DNA of 30,117 nucleotides, taken from the IMG/VR virus record IMGVR_UViG_3300020193_000906, positions 1 through 30,117 of that record. One strand, written 5' to 3'. Within the stretch, counting starts at the first letter, position 1; every line of letters begins with the position of its first letter. Source of the stretch: a virus. The notes beneath the pieces were generated by a model. The model searched no databases, was not told where the DNA came from, and saw only the letters and a program-made list of their open reading frames with translations. This document shows, one piece after another, positions 13,204-30,051 of this stretch. Made by a program: the position numbers and the translations under genes.

Positions 13204-16200
13204 ATGGCAGTTAACTTCCTCGTTGCGTTCAGAGTTGCTGAGTATGCTGCAACTCCCCTGCGTAGGATATCTGATGCTACGGTTAGACTAGCTGGTAGTG
13301 CGTCTACCCTAAGCTTAGAAGCTAGGGCTGCTAACGCATCCCTCCTAGCTATCGGAGTTGCTGCAAATGCAGCGCTCGGAGCCATGGCAGTGTCGGCATC
13401 TCGAGTCGAAGATTCTATAGCGCGACTTGCGACTGCAACAGAGACTATAACTAGCAGCATTGAGACTGCTTTAGGAAATGCTAAAGCTGCTGCTATAAAA
13501 TTTTCTCAAGACTATAGCGCTGATGTTGAAACAATAATTAGGGCACAGTTCAGACTTGCGACGGCTGGCGTCCCAGTCAAAGAACAAATTGATGCAGTTC
13601 AAGGTTCATACAAACTTGCCATTGCGACAATGGGCGAGTTTACCGTTGCCGCCGAGCTTCTTGGAAGCTTCTTAAATACATTCGGTAAAACGCAAGAATT
13701 AAACTTCCTCTCGCCGACAGAGAAGGTTGCAAAAATCACCGATATTGCATCCGCAGCAGTTCAGAAGTATCAGCTCGATCTAAATAACCTTAACGATTCA
13801 CTGAAGTTCTTAGTTGGCCCAGCAACAACGCTCGGTCTGCCGATAGCTGAAGTATTCGGTTTCGCTGGTGCATTGAATACGGCTGGCTTCCGTGGCACTC
13901 TGGCCGGTACGGCTATCTCGAACGCATTCAATAAGATTGAAAATGCAATCGATAAGTTAGGTCTCGATCCCACCGCATTCACAGATGTTTCAGGAAATCT
14001 AACTGACTTTGCTACTTTCTTAGATGAAGTTGAACGTGCAACTGCCGGCATGACTTCAATTGAAAGGCAGAGTAAGTTTATTGAAGTTTTCGATATTCGA
14101 GCTGGTCGCGCAATCAATACACTTATTCAGATGAAAGCTGGCGTGCGTGAGTTCGTAGCTGAGTCCGATGCAGCTATTGGGACGACTGATAAGTTAGCTA
14201 AGATAATCGAGAGCACGACAAGCTCACAATTCAAGCAGCTTGGCAACGTACTGGCCAATACTTCAGCGGTTATAGGTCAAAATGTGAATGATGCAATCAA
14301 ATCAGTGATGCCGACATTGAAGTCGGCTGCTATTAGCATGTACGAGTTTGCTGCTGCTAACTCGAAATCAATTGCAGCGATCATTGGGTTAGTGGGAGCT
14401 ACGCTCGCAGTAAGCGCTGTAGTCATAACATATGGGCTTGTTGTCACTCAAACTAGCAATGCGCTTGCGCAATTAGCAGCAACAAGTGTTGCTGCTAGAT
14501 ATGCTATCATGGTGCTGCGAGGCGTCATGGTATTTGCTTCGATTGGAGTATCGCTGCTAGCGATAGCTGCCGCACTAGCTTTAGTCGTATCAGGACTCAA
14601 ATCGTTAGCTTCTGTTTTCGATGAAAATGCTACGCTCGGTCAACGGCTTATAGCAATAGTTCTAGGTATCACTTCTGTCGCTACTGGTGCCTTGTTGGCA
14701 TTCGTAGGATTTAGAATGGTTTCTGGCTATATTAACTCGCTGGTAACCGTATTCAATGCACTGACATCAGTTCTCTGGACAACTAATACATCAGCTGTCC
14801 TATTAGCGAGATCGCTCTTTGCAATATCCTACGCTGCATCAGCGATCTACTTAGCTGCGAGCGCCGGTGAATCGCTCAACACTGCGTTTGCAGAAGGCGC
14901 AACTGCTGGTGATATGTTCTGGAATCTAGCCATTGCAGCCGCAAAAGCTACGTTAGCAATAGCGCTAGTCGCTGCTGCGTTCAATCAACTTGTCTTAGCA
15001 CATAAGAATCTTGCTGTTGCCACATGGTGGGCGAACATAACTAGCAATGCTAAAAGATTCTTCATTATGCTTCGTGCAAATATGTTGCTGGTTAATTGGG
15101 GTCCAATGATAGTTGGTTTGGGGTTATTGACTGCTGCATTCTATACGGCGAGTAGGGCAGTTGATATATGGGGTAAGGTTACTGATGATTCGCTTTCATT
15201 AGGCGAAAGAATGGGCATGGTACTTGCCGCGTTCACGATGAGCGTCATTACCGTTGCGTTTGCTGTCGCGGGATTAAAACAGGCTTTTTACGCCTTGACA
15301 GTTGCCCAAAGAGCCTGGCTCGGCACTCAATTATCCTATGTAGTAGCCGGTTGGAAGCTTATGCTATCTGGTTTAGTCGGTGTATTGGCAGCAGTCGGAA
15401 ATGCTTTTATTGCCGCAACGGCAGCGGCTCTGGGATTTCAGGCAGTTACGTTCCCTATATGGGTAGCGATCCTTATCGGCGCTGCTGGTCTTATATTAGT
15501 TATCTGGGGTCTCATAGCAGCGTATGATGCATTGTTCTCTTCAAGCAAAGAGGTTCAAGAAGGCGGCAAGGTTCTCAATAATAGGTTTGTTGAAAACCAG
15601 CGTGAAACTTCTGACGCCATTGCGCTAACTGCTAAGTATGCTAATGAGCTTGGTAGACTTGCGAAAATAACTCAGAATAAACTGAATGTAAAAGTAACCG
15701 TCGATACAGCGCCGCTAGGCGATTTGCCTGTGTCGAGGGCGGCTTCGAATCTAATGCTTGGCGACAGGAATATAAAAGCATTTGATGCCTTGAATAGGCA
15801 AGCTAGTGCACAGCAAGCTGAAAATAATCCCGTTATAGCACTTCTAAGACAAGTAGAAGAATTCAGCGGTCGTGGCGGAATAGTTGATCTTTATAACGGC
15901 TTTGATAAACTTTACACATCGATCAATCCAGTATACGCTGCTCTGAATGATTTTGGCAAAGCTGCGTACATGGCTAGAATTGCCGCTGATGCTAACCAAT
16001 TAGCTCTGGTTAGCATGGCTAATGGCAGTAATGAAGCTGCTGAAGCATTGCATATTCTAATGAATGCCCAGACTAAACTTATGAAGAGAGAATTAAATGA
16101 GAAAGAGTTAACTGCTGTATTTGAGGCTCTTGATAAACAAGCAAGTAACTTCACTGAATCCCAGAATACGAGTGTTCGTGAATTAGGCGAAAGGTTTACC

Positions 16201-18240
16201 GACCTACGTAAACAGGTTAGTGATTTAAGCGCTGAATCCCTAGAATTCAAGGAATTCATTGGTCGGCCTGATGCTGACCTTCAGTATCACGTCGAACGCG
16301 GCCCTTTATTCTTTCGTAATCGCGACGTTGGGCAGCGTGCGCTGCAAGATCTTCAGCCGGCTTTCCAGGAAGTCGTCACGAAGGCGGATGAGTTGATTGC
16401 AAGAAATAGGGGTATAGAGATTAGCTTCAGCAGATTCAGAACTGCTGGTAATGCTATTAAAACTTTATTCAAAGGTGCTGAAGTCGGTGCGTTTAACTAC
16501 GCTGAAGCTTTACCTAAAGCTGAAGCGAAGTTGCAGGAACAAATTAAGACTCTGCAAGATCTTGAAGGGCAGATTGAATCGAGTAAAAAAGCCCTTGAAA
16601 AATTCAAGCAAGTACCTGGATTCGATAAAGGCCAGGCTGCTGATGCGATTAAGGATCTCGAGATTTGGCTCGAACAAAGTGGTGAAAAAGTTGTTGGCAT
16701 GAAGGTTGAGCTTAATGAATCTTCAGTTATTGTCGCTTCAAATAGATTTAATCAAATTATCAAGCAGTTTAGCGCTGTAGAAAATGAAGTATTTAAGAAT
16801 CTATCTGAAGCTCTCAAATCTTCTGTATCAGATGCCTTCACGGTTGGATTTAAGCCCGGCACAACAGTTAAGGGCGTAGCAGATGGAATAAGGAAGCAAC
16901 TTGTAGAAGGATTATCTGGATCTCTTTCAAAGGCAATATCTGCACAATTTACTGAAGAGTTAGCAGCTCTTCAATTTAAGATGGAAGAGTTTCTAATGGG
17001 TGTTGGGAGAGATTTCAGACTGAGCCTAATGCTCGATGACGGCAGCCTTATTTCTTCTCTTGAAAAAATAATGAGAACAGCATCACCAACGATCTCAAAT
17101 CTGCTTGGCGGATCATTAAGAAGTGGCACTGATGAACTTCGGAAGAGCTTGTTTGATATCTATGATGAAGCTAGCGTCAAAATAATAACGGCAACTGCCG
17201 AATCATCTGCGGCTTTGATTGAGATGCAGAAGATAATTTCGCAGCCGATTGTTAATAGTGCACAGTTGCAAGATCAAATCGAGCAGCTTCGCAGGCTTCT
17301 TATCAGCGCTCATGGTGAGGGTGCTAGCGCTGCTATCGGCCCGATTGAAAATGTATTGCAGATGTTAATGAGCCAGGCGCGTGAGCAAAATACCGAAACG
17401 CCAGCCGATAAATTCCTTACTGCCGCGCAGCAGGCTGAAATAGCACTGACGAGCGTAGCCGATAGGTGGGCTGAGGTATTCGACATCGGCAGCTCACGGC
17501 TTAGTGAGAGCACCAACAATATGTTAGCCGCCATAAGAAATGGCGGGACAGGGTCAGTAGCTGATAACTGGTCGAGTTTGGCTCAAGCACTCAGTGGACA
17601 GCTGAAAGTAGCTACAAGTGCTAGCATTGTCGATGACAACGAAGTTAGCGCTCTCAGAGAGATGCTCAACGTTGTTATGACAGCGATCAGAGAGATGAAC
17701 ACTACTGCGGCGACTCAGCTCACAAATGCAGGTACGCAGACAGGTGCTAACCTGGCCGCATCATCTGCTTCTGTAGCCACGAACATAACGCAGGCGACTA
17801 CCGGTGTCAGCCAGGCTCTTAGCGCCACAGGTGCCGCTATAGCTACGCAGATAGTAGACGCCGGGCAGGCTTTGCAAAATAGCCTCAGTACAGCCGCTAC
17901 GAATCTTGCAGCGGTAGTTCGCAGCCTCGTGCCGACTGCGAAGGAGTTCAATGCTACAATCAGCTCTGGCATAAAAGACTTGATTGATAACATCAAGCAA
18001 GCTAAAACTAATGTTGGAGATGGTCAGCAGCAAGTCATTGAGAAGAATATCGATGTCAATATCAACGCGCAGCCGCAAAACATCAACATTCAAATTCAGC
18101 AGAGTGGTACCGGCACTGGCGCTGCTTCTTCACTCCAAGAGTTTGATATCCGTAAGATTGTTCAGGCTGCGACAACGGCTCTGAACGACAGAGTGAACGC
18201 GACGATCAGGGAGTTGGAAGTGAGGCTCAGACGTCGATGA
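13204..18240 (+). CDS. Tail tape measure protein
   Basis: This 1678-residue protein is the longest gene but one and sits after the chaperone, as the tape measure gene does. Its length sets tail length. N-terminal residues about 60-330 match the TP901-type tape measure core (DYSADVETIIRAQFRLATAG, GFAGALNTAGFRGTLAGTAI). Residues about 390-780 contain a series of hydrophobic, alanine-rich helices (e.g. IAAIIGLVGATLAVSAVV and VAILIGAAGLILVIWGLI), likely used for genome passage through the host membrane. The C-terminal half is helical and charged, ending in DVNINAQPQNINIQIQQ. The stop overlaps the next ATG (ATGA). Codon use differs from neighbours: ATA, TTA and AGA are frequent through most of the gene. 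The start follows a hairpin and lacks a ribosome site. No peptidase or lysozyme motif was seen. Confidence 0.93.
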   Translation: MAVNFLVAFRVAEYAATPLRRISDATVRLAGSASTLSLEARAANASLLAIGVAANAALGAMAVSASRVEDSIARLATATETITSSIETALGNAKAAAIKFSQDYSADVETIIRAQFRLATAGVPVKEQIDAVQGSYKLAIATMGEFTVAAELLGSFLNTFGKTQELNFLSPTEKVAKITDIASAAVQKYQLDLNNLNDSLKFLVGPATTLGLPIAEVFGFAGALNTAGFRGTLAGTAISNAFNKIENAIDKLGLDPTAFTDVSGNLTDFATFLDEVERATAGMTSIERQSKFIEVFDIRAGRAINTLIQMKAGVREFVAESDAAIGTTDKLAKIIESTTSSQFKQLGNVLANTSAVIGQNVNDAIKSVMPTLKSAAISMYEFAAANSKSIAAIIGLVGATLAVSAVVITYGLVVTQTSNALAQLAATSVAARYAIMVLRGVMVFASIGVSLLAIAAALALVVSGLKSLASVFDENATLGQRLIAIVLGITSVATGALLAFVGFRMVSGYINSLVTVFNALTSVLWTTNTSAVLLARSLFAISYAASAIYLAASAGESLNTAFAEGATAGDMFWNLAIAAAKATLAIALVAAAFNQLVLAHKNLAVATWWANITSNAKRFFIMLRANMLLVNWGPMIVGLGLLTAAFYTASRAVDIWGKVTDDSLSLGERMGMVLAAFTMSVITVAFAVAGLKQAFYALTVAQRAWLGTQLSYVVAGWKLMLSGLVGVLAAVGNAFIAATAAALGFQAVTFPIWVAILIGAAGLILVIWGLIAAYDALFSSSKEVQEGGKVLNNRFVENQRETSDAIALTAKYANELGRLAKITQNKLNVKVTVDTAPLGDLPVSRAASNLMLGDRNIKAFDALNRQASAQQAENNPVIALLRQVEEFSGRGGIVDLYNGFDKLYTSINPVYAALNDFGKAAYMARIAADANQLALVSMANGSNEAAEALHILMNAQTKLMKRELNEKELTAVFEALDKQASNFTESQNTSVRELGERFTDLRKQVSDLSAESLEFKEFIGRPDADLQYHVERGPLFFRNRDVGQRALQDLQPAFQEVVTKADELIARNRGIEISFSRFRTAGNAIKTLFKGAEVGAFNYAEALPKAEAKLQEQIKTLQDLEGQIESSKKALEKFKQVPGFDKGQAADAIKDLEIWLEQSGEKVVGMKVELNESSVIVASNRFNQIIKQFSAVENEVFKNLSEALKSSVSDAFTVGFKPGTTVKGVADGIRKQLVEGLSGSLSKAISAQFTEELAALQFKMEEFLMGVGRDFRLSLMLDDGSLISSLEKIMRTASPTISNLLGGSLRSGTDELRKSLFDIYDEASVKIITATAESSAALIEMQKIISQPIVNSAQLQDQIEQLRRLLISAHGEGASAAIGPIENVLQMLMSQAREQNTETPADKFLTAAQQAEIALTSVADRWAEVFDIGSSRLSESTNNMLAAIRNGGTGSVADNWSSLAQALSGQLKVATSASIVDDNEVSALREMLNVVMTAIREMNTTAATQLTNAGTQTGANLAASSASVATNITQATTGVSQALSATGAAIATQIVDAGQALQNSLSTAATNLAAVVRSLVPTAKEFNATISSGIKDLIDNIKQAKTNVGDGQQQVIEKNIDVNINAQPQNINIQIQQSGTGTGAASSLQEFDIRKIVQAATTALNDRVNATIRELEVRLRRR

Positions 18241-20482
18241 TGAATGTAACTTTCTACAATGACGATGACTCGCTCGACCTGAAGTATGTTAAGTCGGTTG
18301 AGTGGGACTCAGAGTCCTCAGATGATATCATCGTCAACAAGATGAGTCGCGTTGGGCAGCGGCAGCGCACAATCACTATCAAGGGGTTTGTGCATAAGGG
18401 CTTCATCGACAAGAACGTTGAAGCTCAGCAGCAACTTGAAACGAACCTGCTCACCGTTGGTAGCGGTAAGCTGAAGTACACTGGTGCTGACGACTTTGTT
18501 GACGTCAGATTCAAGAGCATTACGTTTGCTGAATTCAATGGCAACCCGATTTGCCTGTTCACAATCAAGTTCACGACGCAAGAACTGAATATCCACGCGC
18601 ACTACCCGGTCAAAATCGGTGATCTAATCCTCGCGTCAACATCTGGATTCGAACATCCGACCGTAACGCAGTCGATCAAGTCGCAGGGTGATGATGAAAG
18701 CATCAACACTATCCGTGCGCAGACGATCAAGATCGAAGGCACTATCGTTCACTCGTCGCGTGATGAAATCAACAAACTTCAAAAGCAGTTGCTTGATGAG
18801 GTTGGCGATAAGCAGTCGCTTATCCTGACACTTTCATCAGATAGCGGCGACTACTCGTCAACTATCATTGTTCGTCCGCGTAGCATTGATTTCTCTGCAC
18901 CTACATTGCGCGGGCAGAGCGCGGCAAGAAAGTATTCGATCGAGTTCCAGACCTACGACGACTACACCAAGGAGCCGTACACGCTCGGCGAAACGCCAGC
19001 GACATTTGGTAACATCGCGCTCGATCTGGTTGAGAATGTCGATAGCAGCGTCGAGTATGACAAGTTGGCTGCTAACAACCCCACCAATCTGAGCGAGTCG
19101 CTGCAAGTCAGCGGCAAGAAGTTCTTCGCAAACTATGTGGACTATGAGGCATTCCGTGCGACGTTCAACCCCTTCCCGACCTCAACATACATCTACACCA
19201 GCACCAGCGGCAATAGCCTTGATTTGACCGATATCAGCATCAGCAAGTTTACTCGTGATGGCAATTTCGCTAATACGACCAAGCGGTACAGCGCAACAAT
19301 CAATCTCCAGTTCAACTGGAAGAAAACCATTGAAGACCAGAGCTATGAGGCTCTAGTGACGCGGTTTGGCGTGGCGTGGTACCGCATTCCTACCATCACG
19401 TTTAATGCACAGATCAATAACTTTGGAAGCATTGTCTCAAGATCGATCAATATCAGTGGTTCTATTAGAGGCACATCGGCCCTCAACACGCTGAAAGGCT
19501 TGGTTGGCACTTCGATCAACTACGAAGCGCCTTATGAGAACTTGTACGTTAACTCAGTCAACGTCTCGAGCGTTGATAAGGTGAACGTCGCTGGCGTTAC
19601 ATCTACGATGTACAGCGTGAGCGTGAGTGCGACGCAGCTCGAAAGCTCATCGCAAGCCAACTATTTCATCGCCTCCCTCTTCAAGATGGATAAGGCTGGC
19701 GCTGAAAATACAGTCTACGCGGCTGAAGGCTTGCAGCTTGAGAATATCACCAACTACTCGAAGTCAATTTCTAACAAGTTTAACTATCAGCAGATGAAAT
19801 TTACAGTCACAAGCATTTCGCTCTCAATTTCTGGCGAAGTGTTTGCGCCTGACCAGGCCGGTAAGCCGATGCTACCAAACAAAATCATCAATCTGATTGA
19901 TAAGATTGATGCCCTTCTTTCTGCCGATCTGAGCACGCAATCGCTCACAAACCCTGTACCGAACACGATCGTACAAGGCGAGATTCTGCCTACGAACTCT
20001 GAGGTGAGGTACTTCCTCAGCAACATTGGCGTTGGTGAATGGCAACCGGCTATTGCCCCTGAGGACTTGGCCAATGGGAACGGTGTCAAAGGCTCGCGCT
20101 ACTGGAAGCAGGTTGTTTCACTGGGTGCTACGGCTGTGTTCGACTTGTCGGGTGGCGGTAGCGGCACAGAGCCTGATGCGATCGAGACAAAATCGATCGA
20201 AATCATTGAGGAATCTCCTAAATTTACTCAGCTTCAAGTTGTGGGTTTCGGTACTGTATTTAAGCGTATCGGCACCAACCCTGGAAAAGCTTCTGTCAGC
20301 TATGAGAAGAAGTTCAAGGACGCTAGCACTTACCAACCGAGCGACTTTGGCGCTGATGACGTCGATCCGACTGGATGGGCGGGGATCAATAAGAGCATTG
20401 TTGTGAGGGATTCGAGAGAGCAGCGCAACCTCGTCAACCGTCATAGCGTCGAATACGAAGCAACTGAGAAGTTGGGCAGCTA

Positions 20483-20483
<1 letters not shown>
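18237..20483 (+). CDS. Distal tail protein with repeated domains
   Basis: This 748-residue protein follows the tape measure (ATGA overlap; a second in-frame ATG at 18240 is also possible) and precedes the hub/fibre gene, the place of distal tail (Dit-like) proteins. It appears to contain at least two copies of one domain: residues about 44-117 ([11 protein letters not shown] ... [10 protein letters not shown]) and about 163-245 ([11 protein letters not shown] ... [11 protein letters not shown]). A likely third copy begins near residue 405 ([15 protein letters not shown] ... YSVSVSATQ), and a shorter echo near 527 ([11 protein letters not shown]). Each copy opens with strands around an I-x-G and a helix with leucines. 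A glycine-rich linker (LSGGGSGT) lies near residue 640. It is probably a ring at the tail tip. The exact family is uncertain. Confidence 0.72.
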
Positions 20484-27009
<6,526 letters not shown>

Positions 27010-27010
<1 letters not shown>

Positions 27011-27918
27011 TGATTAACATCTTCGACGATATCAATCTTGGTGGCGTGTCTGAGCTTTTGAGCGGCACACTTCACGCTAGACCGAGTTCTGATAAGCCGT
27101 CAATCAGAGCAATTGGGTTCAGCGCCGGGCAAACATCCCCTATTGTCGAAGTTACAACGTCAAGCGGCTCAGAAGTATTCAAGATTTCAAATGCGATGAT
27201 TGACCTGTACGCGGATACCCGCGTTAACTCAGGCAATCTTATCTTGCAGTCGCATAGTACACGAGTAGTGAGCGGTCACTATGTTGCTCCACTCATCTCT
27301 AATGCGGTATTGAGTGGTTCAATCAATGCTAACTCAATTAGAATTACGTCGCTTGCCCAAGCGACTGCGATGAGCGATGCTGTAACGCTCAACCAACTCA
27401 ATACATCTATCTCTGGCACACTACTCTACAGTCTTTCATCTCATCCAGCAGAAGAGATTGATGAACTCAGCACGACTGCATTGCAAGTCGGTGGCGTTAC
27501 TGTCAACATTTCTAATGGCGATAGAATCACCGTCGATGCTGTTGTAGGAATCACAAACGATTCAGGAAATGATCGCACATATACTTACACGTTCGAAGTT
27601 GGAACTTTCACCATCGACGTTACTCATCCTACGTTGATAACGTCTGATACTAGCAATCTGGCAATTTCGCGCGTGCAAGGATCTGTCTCAGTCGCAGGTG
27701 CCGCCAAAATTGGTGGAGCGCTGATGGTAGATGGAATTCAACCTACTGTAGCCAATGCTACTGCTACCGCATATGACCCAGCTTGGTCATACAATATTGA
27801 TTCGTCTAATCAGACTGGTTCGAAAACAGTTGCTTTGAAAGTCACATCTGATGCTGATGACGCTAGGCAGATGCTCACACTTTTTCATCTTACATTGATG
27901 AAGATTCGTACTGCTTGA
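27010..27918 (+). CDS. Tail fibre-like protein
   Basis: This protein of about 302 residues starts at ATG 27010, overlapping the hub/fibre stop as TGATG; an in-frame GTG one codon earlier is less likely. The middle contains INANSIRITSLAQATAMSDA followed by VTLNQL, the motif common in trimeric phage fibres (SLA-x-AT-x-SDA-x-x-x-x-QL). The remainder is beta-rich (DRTYTYTFEVGTFTIDVTHP), fitting a shaft or appendage attached to the tail tip. The end is suspect: after T5 at 27881-27885 the frame reads FHLTLMKIRTA, while one extra T would give FSSYIDEDSYCLIAD with a stop at 27927-27929. A one-base deletion or sequencing error is possible. Confidence 0.72.
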
Positions 27919-27953
27919 TTGCTGATTGATCTGCTAAAGGAGTATGGATTGCC

Positions 27954-28439
27954 ATGACTAGTGCATACCGAGACAAAATCTACCAAAACATCATCAAGCA
28001 ACTGCGGCTTGCTAAAGAGAATCAAGATCTTCAGAACAAGTTCAAGCAGCTTGATTCTAACCGCGTCCAATGCATTGGAGCGATGGAGTTGCTTGCAGAG
28101 CTGTTTCAAGAAGAAACTGGTAAGCCCTTGCAGCAGGTGTTGAACACTGATCCTGAATGGCTTGATTTGATCAAGAAGGCCGAATCAGAAGCCTTCAGCA
28201 TCAAAGAGCAAGCCGGACCACAGCTTGTCGAGCAGCAACCAGAACCGCAACCTGCTAGGCAACAGGTTGATAGTGAGCAGAAAGCGGCTCCTGAGCCAAC
28301 CAAGCTTAAGAAGCTGAGCGAAAACAAGAAACCCACCCAGCAGGTTGAACAGCCTGCACTTCGTAGCCGTACACCAGTACAGATCGTGATCAATGAACAA
28401 GACGACCCAGGACCAGGCGACATTGATGACGACGCTTGA
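27954..28439 (+). CDS. Uncharacterised charged protein before the helicase
   Basis: This 161-residue protein is not recognised. Residues 1-45 look coiled-coil (IIKQLRLAKENQDLQNKFKQ) and residues 90-140 are low-complexity, rich in glutamine, proline and glutamate (EQQPEPQPARQQ). The end is acidic (DDPGPGDIDDDA). AAAGGAG at 27936-27942 is a strong ribosome site, but 11 bases from ATG 27954, a little long. The 3' end overlaps the helicase gene. A helicase partner or virion-associated linker protein is possible; the sequence does not show which. Confidence 0.65.
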   Translation: MTSAYRDKIYQNIIKQLRLAKENQDLQNKFKQLDSNRVQCIGAMELLAELFQEETGKPLQQVLNTDPEWLDLIKKAESEAFSIKEQAGPQLVEQQPEPQPARQQVDSEQKAAPEPTKLKKLSENKKPTQQVEQPALRSRTPVQIVINEQDDPGPGDIDDDA

Positions 28440-29859
28440 AAAGATACCAGCAGTAGTTGATAACGTGATCAGGCTCAAGCGAAATATGCTTGGGCCTGAT
28501 TTGTTATCAGAGCTACGCGGAATCTTGACTAGGGAGAACCCTGCATACTTTCAAATGAAGCGTATGCGGGATCGCAATCCCTACAAGATGATGTACGCTA
28601 AATTGCCACCTGCCACTATCTCATCTATTGAAGAAGATGGCGATACTGTCTTTGTGCCGAGGGGGATTACAAACCAACTAATCGAACTCGCTAAAAGTCA
28701 CGGCAAACAGATAGTGTTTTTCGACGAGCGCATTTCATATGAACGCGATAATGGAATGTCGCTGGCTGAACATATCACTCTCAAAGACTATCAGAAGAAA
28801 GCTATTGGCCGTCTTATCTTGAATGGCCACGGCGTTCTGGTAGCGCCATGCGGAGGCGGAAAGACCGTGATGGGAGTTGGAATCATCACGATGCTTCGCC
28901 AGCCGACTTTGATTCTTGTCCACACAAATGACTTGGTTGGCCAATGGCGCAGAGAATTGGCCGAGAAGAGCCTCTTGTCGGGGGGTATAGGAGTGTGGGG
29001 TGGAGGGGAAAAGAAGCCCGGATCCGTCGTTGTAGGCACGATTCAAAGCCTTGTAAAATCCAACCCCAGCAGTTTGCGGGAGTGGCTGTCGCAGTTCGGT
29101 TGCGTCATCCTTGATGAAGCCCATCACTGCCCCGCTGACACCTTCATGTCAATCATCAACCTCTGCTCAGCCCGCTACAGGTTCGGACTGACGGCTACGC
29201 CACGCAGAAAAGACGGGCTTGAGTTCTTGATGCATGACGTGATTGGCCCAATTGTCAGTGAGGTTACTGACTCAGACTTGACTGCCGAAGGTCGCTCACA
29301 GCCGTGCGTCGTCCGTGAAATTCAGACTAAGTTCTTCACTCGCTACACGGCTGACGAGTGGACTAAACTCCTCGCTGAATTGACTACTGACTCAGAGCGA
29401 AACCAAATGATTGTTGACGGCATCCACGCTGACTGGATGGCCGGGCATTTTCCGCTGGCGCTCAGTGAAAGAGTTGGTCATTGTCATGAGATTGCTAGGG
29501 CGCTTCGCGCAAAAGGAATGAACGCTCACGTTCTAGTTGGTGAAGTTCCGAAGAATACCCGCGAGCAGATTGTTGATCACGCCAAGTGTGGTTTGATTGA
29601 TGCCATCGTTGCAACCAAGGTTGCCGATGAAGGCTTGGACATCCCTCAGCTGAGCTGTATTCACTTGATGACTCCAACTGCGAACGAGGCTAAGACTCAG
29701 CAACGCATTGGAAGAATCAGAAGACCCATTGAGGGCAAGACAAGCTTGGTCGTTGACTATCAAGATCTTCGCGTGCCAGCGTTGATGAGAATGTCAAAAG
29801 CCAGAAAGTCACTCTACCGGCGTTGGGGATTCACGCTTGAAAACGGCTGCGAACTTTGA
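28426..29859 (+). CDS. SF2 DEAH-box helicase (XPB/RadD-like)
   Basis: This protein of about 477 residues has all core motifs of superfamily 2 helicases: a LKDYQKKAI Q-like segment, motif I APCGGGKTV (lysine at 28861), Ia LILVHTNDLVGQW, II ILDEAHH (D at 29113), III GLTATPRRKDG, V VATKVADEGLDIP and VI QQRIGRIRRP. Phages use such enzymes to remodel DNA or restart replication, so this marks the turn from structural to DNA-metabolism genes. I prefer ATG 28426, with AGG 8 bases upstream and a 14-base overlap, over ATG 28393, which has no ribosome site and would add 11 residues read from the upstream gene's acidic tail. It is on the same strand as the late genes. Confidence 0.9.
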   Translation: MTTLEKIPAVVDNVIRLKRNMLGPDLLSELRGILTRENPAYFQMKRMRDRNPYKMMYAKLPPATISSIEEDGDTVFVPRGITNQLIELAKSHGKQIVFFDERISYERDNGMSLAEHITLKDYQKKAIGRLILNGHGVLVAPCGGGKTVMGVGIITMLRQPTLILVHTNDLVGQWRRELAEKSLLSGGIGVWGGGEKKPGSVVVGTIQSLVKSNPSSLREWLSQFGCVILDEAHHCPADTFMSIINLCSARYRFGLTATPRRKDGLEFLMHDVIGPIVSEVTDSDLTAEGRSQPCVVREIQTKFFTRYTADEWTKLLAELTTDSERNQMIVDGIHADWMAGHFPLALSERVGHCHEIARALRAKGMNAHVLVGEVPKNTREQIVDHAKCGLIDAIVATKVADEGLDIPQLSCIHLMTPTANEAKTQQRIGRIRRPIEGKTSLVVDYQDLRVPALMRMSKARKSLYRRWGFTLENGCEL

Positions 29860-29920
29860 TTTGAAAGTTCGAGAGAGGATAGGCTGAACCTGATTTGACT
29901 TACCAACAAGTTGACTTATC

Positions 29921-29931
29921 AAGTTAACTCG
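29921..29931 (+). repeat. Direct repeat AAGTTAACTCG, copy 1
   Basis: AAGTTAACTCG occurs here and again at 30024-30034, on either side of the G-tract block. TTGACTTA also occurs twice just upstream (29895-29902 and 29911-29918), and TTGAAAGTT at 29861-29869 and 30020-30028. Together these repeats surround the non-coding stretch after the helicase, as protein-binding iterons or recombination scars might. Confidence 0.6.
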
Positions 29932-29965
29932 AAACACAAAATGACTTTTTCTTTTTTTGACCCTT

Positions 29966-30010
29966 GGGGGTGGGGGTATGGGGGGGTGTGGGGGGGCAAG
30001 GGGGTAGGGG
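29966..30010 (+). other. G-tract block, probable G-quadruplex former
   Basis: Six runs of G (5, 5, 7, 7, 5 and 4 bases) occur within 45 bases, separated by 1 to 3 bases. This exceeds the usual pattern for an intramolecular G-quadruplex on the + strand. A pyrimidine tract (T5-C-T7, 29946-29958) lies just upstream. It is non-coding and lies between the helicase gene and the next partial gene. Confidence 0.85.
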
Positions 30011-30023
30011 TATTGAAGCTTGA

Positions 30024-30034
30024 AAGTTAACTCG
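30024..30034 (+). repeat. Direct repeat AAGTTAACTCG, copy 2
   Basis: Second copy of the 11-bp repeat at 29921-29931, starting 103 bases downstream of the first. It lies 17 bases before the start of the partial gene at 30052, so it could also serve as an operator for that gene. Confidence 0.55.
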
Positions 30035-30051
30035 TAACTGCCAACAATCCA

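Noticed and set aside
29911-29933. TTGACT as a promoter -35 element after the helicase gene
   Set aside because: No reasonable -10 hexamer stands 16-18 bases downstream of either TTGACT copy.
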